Source of the DNA: Leptobrachium leishanense
Lineage: Eukaryota > Chordata > Amphibia > Anura > Megophryidae
Direction: 5' to 3'
Length of the DNA stretch: 64,000 nt
Assembly: GCA_009667805.1 (NCBI GenBank)
Contig: CM019069.1
Coordinates: 46,682,201 to 46,746,200, forward strand
A model generated the notes under the pieces. It made no database searches. It was not told where the DNA came from and saw only the letters and a list, made by a program, of their open reading frames with translations. The translations under genes and the position numbers were made by a program. This document shows positions 9,735 to 19,811 of the stretch, in pieces (the first letter of the stretch is position 1; every line of letters begins with the position of its first letter).

Positions 9735-11353
9735 CAGTCAGGTCCAGAAATATTGGGACATCGACACAATTCTAACATCTTTGGCTCTATACACCACCAC
9801 AATGGAGTTGGAATGAAACAAACACAATGTGCTTTAACTGCAGACTGTCAGCTTTAATTTGAGGGTATGTACATCCAACTCAGGTGAACAGTGTAGGACT
9901 TACAGCAGTTTGCAGATGTGCCTCCCACTTGTTAAGGGACCAAAGGTAATGGGACAGAATAATCAAACTTTCCCTTCTTAATACTTGGTTGCAAATCCTT
10001 TGCAGTCAATCACAGCCTGAAGTCTGGAATGCATAGACTTCACCAGACGGTGGGTTTCATCCCTGGTCATGCTCTGCCAGGCCTCTACTGCAACTGTCTT
10101 CAGTTCCTGCTTGTTCTTGGGGCATTTTCCCTTCAGTTTTGTCTTCAGCAAGTGAAATGCATGCTCAATGGGATTCAGGTCAGGTAATTGACTTGGCCAT
10201 TGCATAACATTCCACTTCTGTCCCTTCAAAAACTCTTTGGTTGCTTTTGCAGTATGCTTTGAATCATAGTCCATCTGCACTGTGAAGCGCCGTCCAATGA
10301 GTTCTGCAGCATTTGGCTGAATGTGAGCAGATAATATTGCCCAAAACACTTCAGAATTCATCCTGCTGCTTTTGTCAGCAGTCACATCATCAATAAATAC
10401 AAGAGAACCAGTTCCATTGGCAGCCATACATGCCCACACCATGACACTACCACCACCATGCTTCACTGATGAGGTGGTATGCTTAGGATCATGAGCAGTT
10501 CCTTTCCTTCTCCATTCTCTTCTCTTCCCATCACTCTGGTACAAGTTGATCTTGGTCTCATCTGTCCACAGGATCTTGTTCCAGAACTGTGAAGGCTTTG
10601 TTAGGTGTTGTTTGGCAAACTCTAATCTGGCCTTCCTGTTTTTGAGGCTCACCAATGGTTTACATCTTGTGGTGAACCCTCTGTATTCACTCTGGTGAAG
10701 TCTTCTCTTGATTGTTGACTTTGACACACATACACCTACCTCCTGGAGAGTGTTCTTGATCTGGCCAACTGTTGTGAAGGGTGTTTTCTTCACCAGGGAA
10801 AGAATTCTTTGGTCATTCACCACAGTTGTTTTCCGTGGTCTCCCGGGTCTTTTGGTGTTGCTGAGCTCACCGGTGCGTTCCTTCTTTTTGAGTATGTTCC
10901 AAACAGTTGTTTTGGCCACGCCTAATGTTCTTGCTATCTCTCTGATGCGTTTGTTTTGTTTCTTCAGCCTAATGATGGCTTGCTTCACTGATAGTGACAG
11001 CTCTTTGGATCTCATCTTGAGAGTTGACAGCAACAGATTCCAAATGCAAATAGCACACCTGAAATGAACTCTGGGCCTTTTATCTGCACATTGTAATTGG
11101 GGTAATGAGGGAATATCACACACCTGGCCATGGAACAGCTGAGAAGCCAATTGTCCCATTACTTTTGGTCCCTTAACAAGTGGGAGGCACATCTGCAAAC
11201 TGCTGTAAGTCCTACACCGTTCACCTGAGTTGGATGTACATACCCTCAAATTAAAGCACATTGTGTTTGTTTCATTCCAACTCCATTGTGGTGGTGTATA
11301 GAGCCAAAGATGTTAGAATTGTGTCGATGTCCCAATATTTCTGGACCTGACTG
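9735..11353 (-). mobile_element. Tc1-like DNA transposon, apparently complete
   Basis: 1,619 bp, flanked by the TA target duplication typical of Tc1/mariner (9733-9734 and 11354-11355). TIRs of about 200 bp start CAGTCAGGTCCAGAAATATT. They are nearly identical except that the right arm lacks a 20-bp segment present in the left arm (around 9840), lost between two GCTTTAA repeats. It carries one transposase gene on the minus strand. It lies in the 30-kb myosin intron, antisense to the gene. Confidence 0.95.
9978..11015 (-). CDS. Tc1-like transposase, intact DD34E
   Basis: 345 codons without interruption, the normal length of a Tc1 transposase; it performs cut-and-paste transposition at TA sites. 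The chosen ATG (MRSKELSLSVKQ) begins the N-terminal paired-type helix-turn-helix (EIARTLGVAKTTVWNIL). A GRPR-type motif (KRPGRPRK) separates the two DNA-binding subdomains. The catalytic triad is present: D in WTDETKI, D in QMDYDSKH, and E in PDLNPIEH, with exactly 34 residues between the second D and the E. The frame is open further upstream into the TIR but without similarity. DYDSKH instead of the usual DNDPKH is a small deviation near the active site. Whether it is expressed or active cannot be judged from sequence. Confidence 0.93.
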   Translation of the reverse strand: MRSKELSLSVKQAIIRLKKQNKRIREIARTLGVAKTTVWNILKKKERTGELSNTKRPGRPRKTTVVNDQRILSLVKKTPFTTVGQIKNTLQEVGVCVSKSTIKRRLHQSEYRGFTTRCKPLVSLKNRKARLEFAKQHLTKPSQFWNKILWTDETKINLYQSDGKRREWRRKGTAHDPKHTTSSVKHGGGSVMVWACMAANGTGSLVFIDDVTADKSSRMNSEVFWAILSAHIQPNAAELIGRRFTVQMDYDSKHTAKATKEFLKGQKWNVMQWPSQLPDLNPIEHAFHLLKTKLKGKCPKNKQELKTVAVEAWQSMTRDETHRLVKSMHSRLQAVIDCKGFATKY

Positions 11354-11647
11354 TATATGTCTATATTGTTTACAAAAGAGTGAAGTGATAGAACATTGCA
11401 AATTAACACCAAAATATCTGGATTTGAAGATTTTCCAGTCCTGATAAATCTCCAGATTGACTATTTTAAAAGTGTCTTGCACTTCTCCATCAATTTAATT
11501 CTTGGCGAATAACTCCTATTAGTTATGTGATCATGTGATCTAGGGATTGATGGTTCTTGGACACGTAAAAAGGTCTTCAAAGATGAAATAACCCATAGAT
11601 TTGTTTCTACTTGGCCTGTCAAACCAATAATTGGCTACTCGACTACC

Positions 11648-12463
11648 TGTTACGTCTCAACCCTGCCCCCTGCTGGTGGGAGCAGGGATTTGCCAGTTTT
11701 TCTGGTTTTCTTGTTCCAGCTCTGCAGACCATCTCCTCTGAGCTAATGGTCTGCCATGCATTTGATCCTTGGATCAGGATAGACTAAGTCTGAGATCCTC
11801 TGAGAACCTGTTCCCCGTGTTAATTTGAGTTCTGTATCTGATATCTGTGTATGACTCTTTGGCTCTGGTTTCTGGTTATTCTCCAGTCTGCTCCCTAAGT
11901 ATATTCTGCATTTCTGATATTTCGTGTATGACCTGGCTTATTGGACTCCTCATTTACATGTATCTTGTCTGTTTAGTATCTGTCTGTTACGTTTGGTTTG
12001 TTTTCACTCAACAGGCATTTGGCCAAGAAGCCATTTGGTGTGAGTGATTCCCAGGGCTTTGTCTGTACTCCCTGGCTGGGAGTGTTAGGATTTGCAGTGT
12101 GTTACATTCATTGTGTGTTTCCAAGTATCAAGTTCTGTCCTGCAGCGTGCTGAGTTCATTGTCTCCAAGTATCGAGTTCTGTCTTTGCAGTTTACTGCAT
12201 TCATTGTTTCCTAGTATCAAGTTTTGTCCTGCAGTGTGCTGAATTCATGGTCTACCCCAAGTCCTGTGATCTGTCTGTAGCTGAGAAATTATACCCAGTG
12301 CAGGGCTTCCTCGTGTGTCTGTATTCCTGCACGGTCTTCCTTGTTTTCCTAGTACTGCAAGGGTGTGCTGAAGTCTGCAAACAAAACCATATGCCTGCCC
12401 TAAAGGCTTCAATCTACACAGCCTGGGGGCTCCCCATCACCCTATAGGGGGCCCACCGTTACA
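11648..12463. mobile_element. Solo LTR (Gypsy-like)
   Basis: Ends TGTTACGTC...ACCGTTACA form short terminal inverted repeats and begin and end TG/CA. A perfect 5-bp target duplication CTACC (11643-11647 and 12464-12468) flanks it. No internal region remains, so it is a product of LTR-LTR recombination. At about 12105-12250 it contains an imperfect tandem repeat of about 50-60 bp (TCCAAGTATC, AGTTCTGTC). Orientation unknown. Confidence 0.8.
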
Positions 12464-12774
12464 CTACCCCTGTTACAAAGTCCTTGAATAGTCCCTCTCT
12501 GATGCCTCTGTGTCATGTTGTTCAAGCTGTCACCTCCGTGCCTTTCTGTACATGCCAGCACAGTGCCCACACCAGAGAGTCCATGCACAGACCCTCAAAA
12601 AGTACATGCCAAATCAACTGGGTCGACCAGATATGTTTCCGTAACAAGATAGCAAAATTAACAGGGTTTTATCTTTTTTTGATTAGCCAAGCCCCAAGTC
12701 AACATGTAAATTGCATCTGTCCTGTAATAGATCAGTTACGCAGCCTCCCACTTCAACATGAGCGAATAGACAAG

Positions 12775-12839
12775 GGGTCAGGAACTTTGGCCCTCCAAAT
12801 GTTTTAGAACTCCATATCCCACGATACTCAGCCCCTCAG
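12775..12839. repeat. Small interspersed repeat, left half (split by Gypsy)
   Basis: GGAACTTTGGCCCTCCAAAT and following bases match a repeat found elsewhere in the window (41042, 55105, 60187). The matching right half (GGGAGATGTAGTTCCAAAAC) is at 19039-19083. The 6.2-kb Gypsy element therefore inserted into it, duplicating CTCAG. Confidence 0.65.
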
Positions 12840-13771
12840 TGTCACGGATCCCTCTGATTACCAAAAGTGTGGTCCCTTTACGCAGATCGCTCTCTACCCT
12901 TCCGATCCTTGAATGGTCGGCAAAACTAGAAAGACAATTAACCAGACAATATATAAACAAGGGGTAACACCAGACAGAGGTATTGAATAGAGTATTGTCA
13001 CGAATCCTTCTGACTACCAAGATATTGATCTCTTTATGTAGCTCCCTTTCTACTCTTCCGATCCTTGAATGGTCGGCAAAGCTATATAGACAATGAAGCA
13101 GGTAACAGATAAAGAAAGGGAAACACCAGACAGGGGTACAGACCAGATCACAAGTCCTCCCTAGGACTTTAGTAATAGCAGAGGTAATCTGATGCGTGCT
13201 TAGGGTGCCACATAGACTGACCTCGGTACCAACGTTAAGGGCAGAACCTAGAGCAGAGTAAATGCCAATACCAGGGGTTATACACAGGAGGGTTCGTTTG
13301 CCAATGCCAGGAGTCATACACAGGAGGGTTCGTTTGCCAATGCCAAGGGTCATACACAGGAGGGTTCGTTTGCCAATGCCAAGGGTCATACACAGGAGGG
13401 TTCGTTTGCCAATGCCAGGAGTCATACACAGGAGGGTTCGTTTGCCAATGCCAAGGGTCATACACAGGAGGGTTCGTTTGCCAATGCCAAGGGTCATACA
13501 CAGGAGGGTTCGTTTGCCAATGCCAAGGGTCATACACAGGAGGATTCGTTAGCCAAATATCACAAGAGCTCTGCGGGAGGTGAATACCACGTCAGGGCAC
13601 CGGTGTAATGGTGAGACTGGGTTTTAAACCCGGCGGGTCCGCGTCAAAACGCCAGGCCCCGCCCCTCGGCGTCCCACGTGAGCGCACCCGGAAGCGTTTA
13701 CATTCGGCGCCTGGCCAGCGAGCAGCGAGGAAGCTGCTGCCAGGCGCCCCATCCCCTGACCCACCGTGACA
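12840..13771 (-). repeat. Gypsy 3' LTR
   Basis: TGTCACGG...CCGTGACA termini. On the + strand it contains an approximately 156-bp imperfect tandem duplication at 12840-13170, with TGTCACGG(A) recurring at 12996. It also has eight copies of a 36-bp repeat at about 13262-13550 and a GC-rich end. More than 99% identical to 18106-19038. Confidence 0.95.
13262..13550 (-). repeat. 36-bp minisatellite within the LTR
   Basis: Eight copies of a 36-bp unit (GCCAATGCCAAGGGTCATAC followed by ACAGGAGGGTTCGTTT). Variants differ only at AAGGGTC/AGGAGTC. 36 is a multiple of three, so all frames stay open and produce meaningless 12-residue repeat peptides. It lies in the transcribed part of the LTR, downstream of the predicted start. 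Confidence 0.92.
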
Positions 13772-13786
13772 GAACCCCCCCTCCAG

Positions 13787-14282
13787 GGGCGGCCACTGGA
13801 CGACCCCCAGGGGCACGGGGGTGCGCCGAATAGAAGGCCTTCACTAGCCTAGGAGCATGGACTTCCGCAGCCGGTACCCAAGAACGATCCTCCGGACCGT
13901 AACCCACCCAATCGACCAAGTACTGCAAAGACCCCCTAGACATCCTGGCACCCAGAATGGCCTTAACTTCGAACTCCTCCTCGCCCTCCACAGAGACAGG
14001 AGGCGGTGGAGCATGGACTTTGGTGTACCGGTTACATAACAACGGCTTCAAAAGGCTTACATGGAATACATTGTGTATCTTAAAATGGGGGGGTAACGCC
14101 AAAGCATAGGAGACAGGGTTGAGTCGCCGTAGAATCTTATAGGGGCCGATATACCTAGGAGCCAACTTCATGGAAGGCACTAAGAGCTTGATGTTACGTG
14201 AAGACAGCCAAACCCTGTCCCCAACTTGATACACGGGTGCCTGCCTCCTGTGTCTGTCGGCCTTTCGTTTTCTGGATGGCAC
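13787..14282 (-). pseudogene. Gypsy integrase C-terminus with chromodomain
   Basis: C-terminal part of pol. It reads through the integrase GPF/Y-type region (RYIGPYKILRRLNPVSY, then FHVSLLKP) into a chromodomain (FEVKAILGARM, QYLVDWVGYGPEDRSWVPA) with the usual aromatic and acidic residues. Chromodomains direct integration to modified chromatin in chromoviruses. It is frameshifted relative to the upstream integrase frame at about 14,240, hence a pseudogene as assembled. Confidence 0.85.
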
Positions 14283-15515
14283 TACTCTCCTCCAGTGCCC
14301 GTCTCACTTTCCCCCAAGTCTCTTTCAATGATGCCAGTTGCTCATCTAAAGCAGGAATCGTGGTATCAGGAAACGTGGCGGGGAGCACGGGAGGATCAAA
14401 ACCATAAACAGCGAAGAAAGGAGAATGCCCTGTGGATTCACTCACTGCGCTGTTCAAAGCATATTCTGCCCATGGTAGCAGGTCTGACCAGTTATCTTGT
14501 TGTTCTGAGATAAAGCACCTGAGATATTTCTCTATATTTTGGTTTGCTCGTTCTGCTGCTCCGTTGGTCTGGGGGTGATAAGCCGAAGAGAAAGAGAGGT
14601 CTATCCCTACGTTCTTACAAAACCCTCTCCAGAATCCGGAGATGAATTGGGTCCCCCTATCAGAGACAATCTCCAGAGGGACACCGTGTATGCGGACCAC
14701 GTTGGCAATGAATATGGGCACCAGTTCAGCTGCCGAAGGTAGTTTCCGAAGAGGAACATAGTGGCCCATCTTGGAAAATCGGTCTATGATCGTAAGTATC
14801 ACTGTATTCCCTCTTGACTCAGGTAACTCTACTATAAAATCCATGGCTACATGTGACCAGGGTCGTTCGGGGATCGGCAAAGGCTGGAGTAAGCCAATGG
14901 GTGCTGTTTTGGGACTTTTCTGCCTTGTGCACACTTCGCACACGGCAATGTAATCTTTGACATCTCGGCGCAACGTGGGCCACCAGAGGAGTTTACTGAT
15001 ACTAGACACAGTCTTGGTGATACCCATATGCCCGGAAGTTTTATTATCATGATAGAGGTTAAGTACTTCCTCTCTTTCGTTCTCAGGTACAAAGAGTCTC
15101 GCAGGAGGTTTTCCCCCAGGAGCCGCGCCCTGGACGTTCTGCAACCTTTTCATTAGAGGAGACGAGACACTGATCGTGGTAGCGGCTATAATCCTTTCCT
15201 GGGGTACAATGGGATGCTGATCTTGGATATTATGTTCATAAGACTCATACTGTCTCGACAATGCGTCTGCTTTAATGTTTCTGGACCCAGGTCTATAGGT
15301 AAGCACGAAATTAAAACTTGAAAGAAACAATGACCATCTCGCTTGTCTGGAATTTAAACGTTTGGCATCTCCAATGTACGTGAGATTCTTATGGTCGGTT
15401 ATGATAACGATGGGGTCCTTAGACCCCTCTAATAAGTATCTCCATTCGGCCAAGGCCGCGATGACTGCTAACAATTCTCTATTTCCAATGTCATAGTTCT
15501 TCTCTGCGGGGACAA
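14240..15515 (-). pseudogene. Gypsy RNase H (end) and integrase
   Basis: A 447-codon uninterrupted segment. It starts in RNase H ([28 protein letters not shown]), then integrase with the HHCC zinc finger (HDNKTSGHMG, CEVCTRQ). The catalytic D (VAMDFIVELP), D (VSDRGTQF) and E (AAERANQNIEKYLR) of the DDE core are all present. Frameshifts at both ends (about 15,510 and 14,240) separate it from neighbouring pol segments. Confidence 0.9.
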
Positions 15516-15825
15516 CTTCCGAGAATAGAAGCCGCATGGATGCAAGGGTTTGTCAGGAGCCTCCCTTTGGGACAAGACTGCACCAAGACCTAGTTCGGAG
15601 GCGTCAACTTCTACTTGGAAAGGCAGAGCCGGATCTGGATGTCGGAGAACAGGGGCAGTAGTAAAAGCTTGCTTTAGTGCCTCAAAGGCTTGAGTGGCTT
15701 GAGGTGTCCATTTCTGATTTCCCACCCCTTTCTTTGTCATAGCCGTGAGGGGGGCCACCAAGGCCGAAAAATCTTTAATGAACCTTCGGTAATAGTTCGT
15801 AAACCCCAGAAACCTCTGAATGGCT
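15510..15825 (-). pseudogene. Gypsy RT connection / RNase H N-terminal segment
   Basis: Reads [13 protein letters not shown], then [16 protein letters not shown] and the RNase H opening [18 protein letters not shown]. Upstream in the same frame is [16 protein letters not shown]. The frame is shifted from the RT core near 15,825 and from the downstream segment near 15,510. Confidence 0.88.
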
Positions 15826-16131
15826 TTAAGTCCTTGGGGTAGGGCCAGTCAAGAATAGCTGAGAGCTTCTTAGGATCCATTTGAAAACCCCCCGGAGTTA
15901 TTATATAACCAAGGAATTGCACAGTTACTATGTCGAATAGACATTTTTCTAGCTTACAGTACAATCCAGCCTTCAATAGTTTTTTCAACACTTGTTTCAC
16001 GTGGACATGATGAGTGTCCACATCAGGAGAGTATATCAGGATATCATCCAGATATACTATGACGAATTCTTGCAGAAATTCCCTTAGAGTGTCGTTTATA
16101 AGGTCCTGGAAGACGGCTGGCGCATTACACA
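15825..16131 (-). pseudogene. Gypsy reverse transcriptase, catalytic segment
   Basis: Contains [12 protein letters not shown] followed by the catalytic YLDDILIYS (the second and third RT aspartates) and the conserved VQFLGYIITPGGF. Adjacent frameshifts at about 16,131 (a base missing after MPFG) and about 15,825 isolate it. Confidence 0.9.
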
Positions 16132-16735
16132 CCCAAAAGGCATCACCAGGTATTCATAATGCCCGCTACGTGTATTAAAAGCCGTTTTCCATTCGTCTCC
16201 CTTTTTAACCCTGACCAGGTTGTACGCTCCGCGTAAATCAAGCTTCGTATAGACACGAGCCCCTTTTAATCGGTCGAACAATTCTGTTATGAGAGGTATG
16301 GGATATGCATTTCTTATAGTGATCCTATTCAAACCCCTATAATCGATGCAAGGTCGCAGATCTCCCTCTTTCTTGGAAACAAAAAAGAAACCTGCTCCTG
16401 CTGGAGAGGAGGACCGTCTAATGAATCCTCGTTCCAGATTCTCCCTTATGTATTCCTCCATAATGTCGTTCTCTCTTTGTGATAAAGGGTATACGTGACC
16501 CCTAGGAGGCATCGTACCGGGGAGTAAATCAATGGCACAGTCATATGGACGATGTGGTGGTAGGACCTCAGTCCTGGCTTTAGAGAACACCTCCTTTAAT
16601 GCCAGGTAACATTCAGGAACCTCTGTGGACAAAGGAGGGGCTGTGGCAATATTGAGGCTACCAATCACATTAACTGTGCCTAGGCACTTAGACTGACAAC
16701 TCTGACCCCAACATTTTATGTCTCTCTGGACCCAT
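16131..16735 (-). pseudogene. Gypsy reverse transcriptase, fingers/palm N-terminal segment
   Basis: [48 protein letters not shown] and the first RT aspartate in [11 protein letters not shown]. It ends YEYLVMPFG and then goes out of frame. Confidence 0.9.
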
Positions 16736-17087
16736 CGACAACTGGGTTGTGCTCTGTTAGCCATGGAAACCCAAGAACGACAGGACATGAGGGTGATTCA
16801 ATAATTTGAAATCTTATTGTTTCCTGGTGCAAAACTCCTGTTTTCATACATACATCGACTGTGTCGTGAGTGATATGTGGACATGACAGGGGTTTACCAT
16901 CTATGGCCTCCACCCTTAGAGGTCTTTCCTTGAGAACCAGAGGTATGAGGTTTTTGGCAGCAAAATTCTTATCCATAAAATTGCCTGAGGCCCCAGAATC
17001 TAAGAACGCCTCAGTCTTGAGGTGAACCCCCTCCCAGGTTAGGGAGATCGGTAACAGAATCCTGGATTTTTTTTTCTCATTATCCAC
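16735..17087 (-). pseudogene. Gypsy aspartic protease segment
   Basis: Retropepsin-type catalytic motif AFLDSGASGNFMD, then [14 protein letters not shown], the second hallmark of Gypsy proteases. It is in a different frame from Gag upstream and from RT downstream (junction about 16,735). Confidence 0.88.
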
Positions 17088-18091
17088 AAAGGAGGCACAC
17101 AGAGAGAACCGACAACCTGGGTGTCTCCTGTTCTGAATCCCACTCTGCTATGTTCAACCCTGCCAACCCTGGGTCTCTGAGGACATCGAAGGCGAAAGTG
17201 ATCTGCCCCTGCACAATAGAAGCAGAGCCCCTTTTCTCTTCTGTGTGCTCTTTCTGCTTCTGAAATACCTGTCTTCCCTATTTGCATGGGTTCAACGACT
17301 GGTAAATCTGTTTTCACATTCTCCGAACCACCTGACGTACTGGTGTGTCTGGGTAACGAGGGTAAAGGAGGCAAGACCCTTCTGGGTCTATCTCTGGGGT
17401 GTCTCCTTTCCCTGATTTGATCGTCCATGGCTATACAGAAATCTATCAGGTGGTCCAGACTTTCTGGTAATTTTAAGGGAGCCAGCTCAAACATAAAAGC
17501 CTCGTTCAAGCCTTCGGTAAAGGCCAAGGTTAAAACGTCGTTCGGCCAAAGTACCTCAGAAGTCAAAGTTTTAAACTCTATGGCATAATCGGCGACCCTC
17601 TTATTACCTTGTTTGATGTGAAACAAGGACCTACCCGCATTGGTAGCCCTTCTAGAGGGATCAAAGGTACGTCTTAACTCAGAGGTAAAACCCTCATAGT
17701 CATAAATGATGGGTTTCTTATTTTCCCACAACGGCGTAGCCCACAATAAAGCTTTTTCTGTTAAATGATTAATCAGATATCCTACTTTGGCTTTATCAGA
17801 CATACAAGAACCTGGATTGTTCTCAAACACGATCTCGAGTTGAGTCAAAAATCCCCGACATAGGCTTGGTGTACCATCATAGCGTAGGGGTGCCTTCATA
17901 CTAAGCCTATGTCCTTCAGGGGGGACGGAACTGACCCTAGGTAACACTGGATCTGGAGGGTTTGTGGTACCTGTATTGGACCGATTTAACAGGGTTTGCA
18001 GAGCGAGAGAAATCTGGTCCATCCTATGGTCCTGTTCCTCTTGTCTGGCTGCGATACGTGCCAGCTGGTTAGAGAGGTCTGCGGGATCCAT
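17088..18091 (-). pseudogene. Gypsy Gag with CCHC zinc knuckle
   Basis: Starts at the ATG at 18091 (MDPADLSNQLARIAARQ), three bases downstream of the putative primer site. A long capsid-like region follows and then one CX2CX4HX4C knuckle (CFYCAGADHFRLRC near 17,215-17,175) that binds nucleic acid. The frame runs on past 17,087 out of register with protease, next to a nine-A run. In this element class Gag and Pol are usually one frame, so the shift is more likely damage or an assembly error than programmed frameshifting. The upstream open sequence is LTR. Confidence 0.88.
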
Positions 18092-18093
18092 TG

Positions 18094-18103
18094 GCCCTGA
18101 CGT
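18094..18103 (-). promoter_or_regulatory. Candidate self-primer binding site of Gypsy
   Basis: On the element strand ACGTCAGGGC starts two bases after the 5' LTR. It is perfectly complementary to the first ten bases (GCCCTGACGT, 18865 to 18856) of the predicted transcript. No TGG-starting tRNA primer site is present at the LTR edge. This matches the self-priming scheme known for Tf1/sushi elements. Confidence 0.7.
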
Positions 18104-18105
18104 AA

Positions 18106-19038
18106 TGTCACGGATCCCTCTGATTACCAAAAGTGTGGTCCCTTTACGCAGACCGCTCTCTACCCTTCCGATCCTTGAATGGTCGGCAAAACTAGAAAGA
18201 CAATTAACCAGACAATATATAAACAAGGGGTAACACCAGACAGAGGTATTGAATAGAGTATTGTCACGAATCCTTCTGACTACCAAGATATTGATCTCTT
18301 TATGTAGCTCCCTTTCTACTCTTCCGATCCTTGAATGGTCGGCAAAGCTATATAGACAATGAAGCAGGTAACAGATAAAGAAAGGGAAACACACAGACAG
18401 GGGTACAGACCAGATCACAAGTCCTCCCTAGGACTTTAGTAATAGCAGAGGTAATCTGATGCGTGCTTAGGGTGCCACATAGACTGACCTCGGTACCAAC
18501 GTTAAGGGCAGAACCTAGAGCAGAGTAAATGCCAATACCAGGGGTTATACACAGGAGGGTTCGTTTGCCAATGCCAGGAGTCATACACAGGAGGGTTCGT
18601 TTGCCATGCCAAGGGTCATACACAGGAGGGTTCGTTTGCCAATGCCAAGGGTCATACACAGGAGGGTTCGTTTGCCAATGCCAGGAGTCATACACACAGG
18701 AGGTTCGTTTGCCAATGCCAAGGGTCATACACAGGAGGGTTCGTTTGCCAATGCCAAGGGTCATACACAGGAGGGTTCGTTTGCCAATGCCAAGGGTCAT
18801 ACACAGGAGGATTCGTTAGCCAAATATCACAAGAGCTCTGCGGGAGGTGAATACCACGTCAGGGCACCGGTGTAATGGTGAGACTGGGTTTTAAACCCGG
18901 CGGGTCCGCGTCACAACGCCAGGCCCCGCCCCTCGGCGTCCCACGTGAGCGCACCCGGAAGCGTTTACATTCGGCGCCTGGCCAGCGAGCAGCGAGGAAG
19001 CTGCTGCCAGGCGCCCCATCCCCTGACCCACCGTGACA
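18106..19038 (-). repeat. Gypsy 5' LTR
   Basis: 933 bp, TGTCACGG...CCGTGACA. It carries the same 156-bp duplication and 36-bp minisatellite (about 18529-18817) as the 3' LTR, with a few indels in the repeats. U3 is short (about 173 bp) and GC-rich; R-U5 is long. Confidence 0.95.
18865..18895 (-). promoter_or_regulatory. Predicted Gypsy promoter: TATA box and start site
   Basis: Element strand has TTTAAAA at 18895-18889. The first base of the self-complementary primer match lies 30 bases downstream at 18865, the normal TATA-to-start spacing. The start site is therefore supported by two independent features. Confidence 0.6.
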
Positions 19039-19083
19039 CTCAGATTTCTTGAGGCTCATGGGAGATGTAGTTCCAAAACATCC
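19039..19083. repeat. Small interspersed repeat, right half (split by Gypsy)
   Basis: Continues the repeat interrupted at 12839: CTCAG duplication, then TTGAGGCTCATGGGAGATGT and AGTTCCAAAACATCC. Confidence 0.6.
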
Positions 19084-19587
19084 GGGGCCTATTACATACT
19101 TAACGTTAGCTTTTGTGGCCCTAGCGCGGGCCGAGCATATTACGTTAAGAAAGCTAATGGGTTAAAAAACCCGTTAGCGATTCAGAGCTTGCGCTTTTCA
19201 GCACGAGCTTACTGTACTTTGCGCTCCGATGCTTAACATGGGGAGCTCAAAGAGTTAATTAGCATTAGGATTACAAAGTCCTCACGCAAATTACGTCCCA
19301 CTGCGGTTAACTCAAAAGTTTACCACTGCTAGGAGCTGGTGCTAACCGATACCGCTACTGCAGAATCCGTCAATGCCAGCTTCAAATCCCCCCCAAAAAA
19401 ATCACATACTCTCCTCTCATCCTGCGGCGATAATGGCGGCCCGGTCTGCTGCATCTGGCTGCCGGGAACAGAGAGAGACTGGGGGAAAAAGTCCCCAGTC
19501 TCCTTACTGAATCACTCCGCTGAGCAGCAAGCGCAGGTTTTGCTCCTTAGTGTCCCCGTTTTAGTGGGCAGTATGTAATACTGCCCC
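19084..19587. mobile_element. MITE, GGGGCCTATTACATAC family
   Basis: Left end GGGGCCTATTACATACTTAA and right end GTATGTAATACTGCCCC are inverted. The interior contains GGTTACTG/TTACTGTACTTTGCGCTCC, also found in copies at 59074-59674 and, reversed, 32410-33222. No coding capacity. Confidence 0.65.
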
Positions 19588-19811
19588 TAGTGGGCCAAGG
19601 TTGACTACGGAATAGACCTTCAAGATGTGCATTTGGTGTAGTTATTGGAGAGAGAACAAGAAGGACGTATAACCACTTCAGCTGTATCTATGTAGCAGAG
19701 ATTATAACTACATACCCTACCTATGTAATAATATTAGAATTAAAGTTGCCCATTCATTGTAGAATCTTACTATTCATTTTAAAAGTACAATACACTGCAT
19801 CTGAACACATG

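Larger units (their letters stand above)
12840..19038 (-). mobile_element. Full-length Ty3/Gypsy chromovirus, sushi-like
   Basis: 6.2-kb LTR retrotransposon in reverse orientation, flanked by the 5-bp duplication CTCAG (12835-12839 and 19039-19043). The LTRs are 932 and 933 bp and differ by about six small changes, so insertion was recent. Gag with a CCHC knuckle, protease, reverse transcriptase, RNase H, integrase and a C-terminal chromodomain occur in that order, as in Tf1/sushi chromoviruses. At least five frameshifts break the polyprotein. A purine tract (GGAGGGGGG) adjoins the 3' LTR at 13772-13786. The primer site suggests self-priming rather than tRNA priming. Confidence 0.95.

Noticed and set aside
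13235..13552. CRISPR-like or coding repeats (36-bp units)
   Set aside because: The units are directly contiguous with no spacers, lie inside a retrotransposon LTR and recur in the other LTR of the same element.
17039..17120. Programmed ribosomal frameshift between Gag and Pol at the A-run
   Set aside because: Four or more other indels disrupt pol in the same copy and sushi-type elements usually have a single gag-pol frame, so damage or assembly error is simpler.
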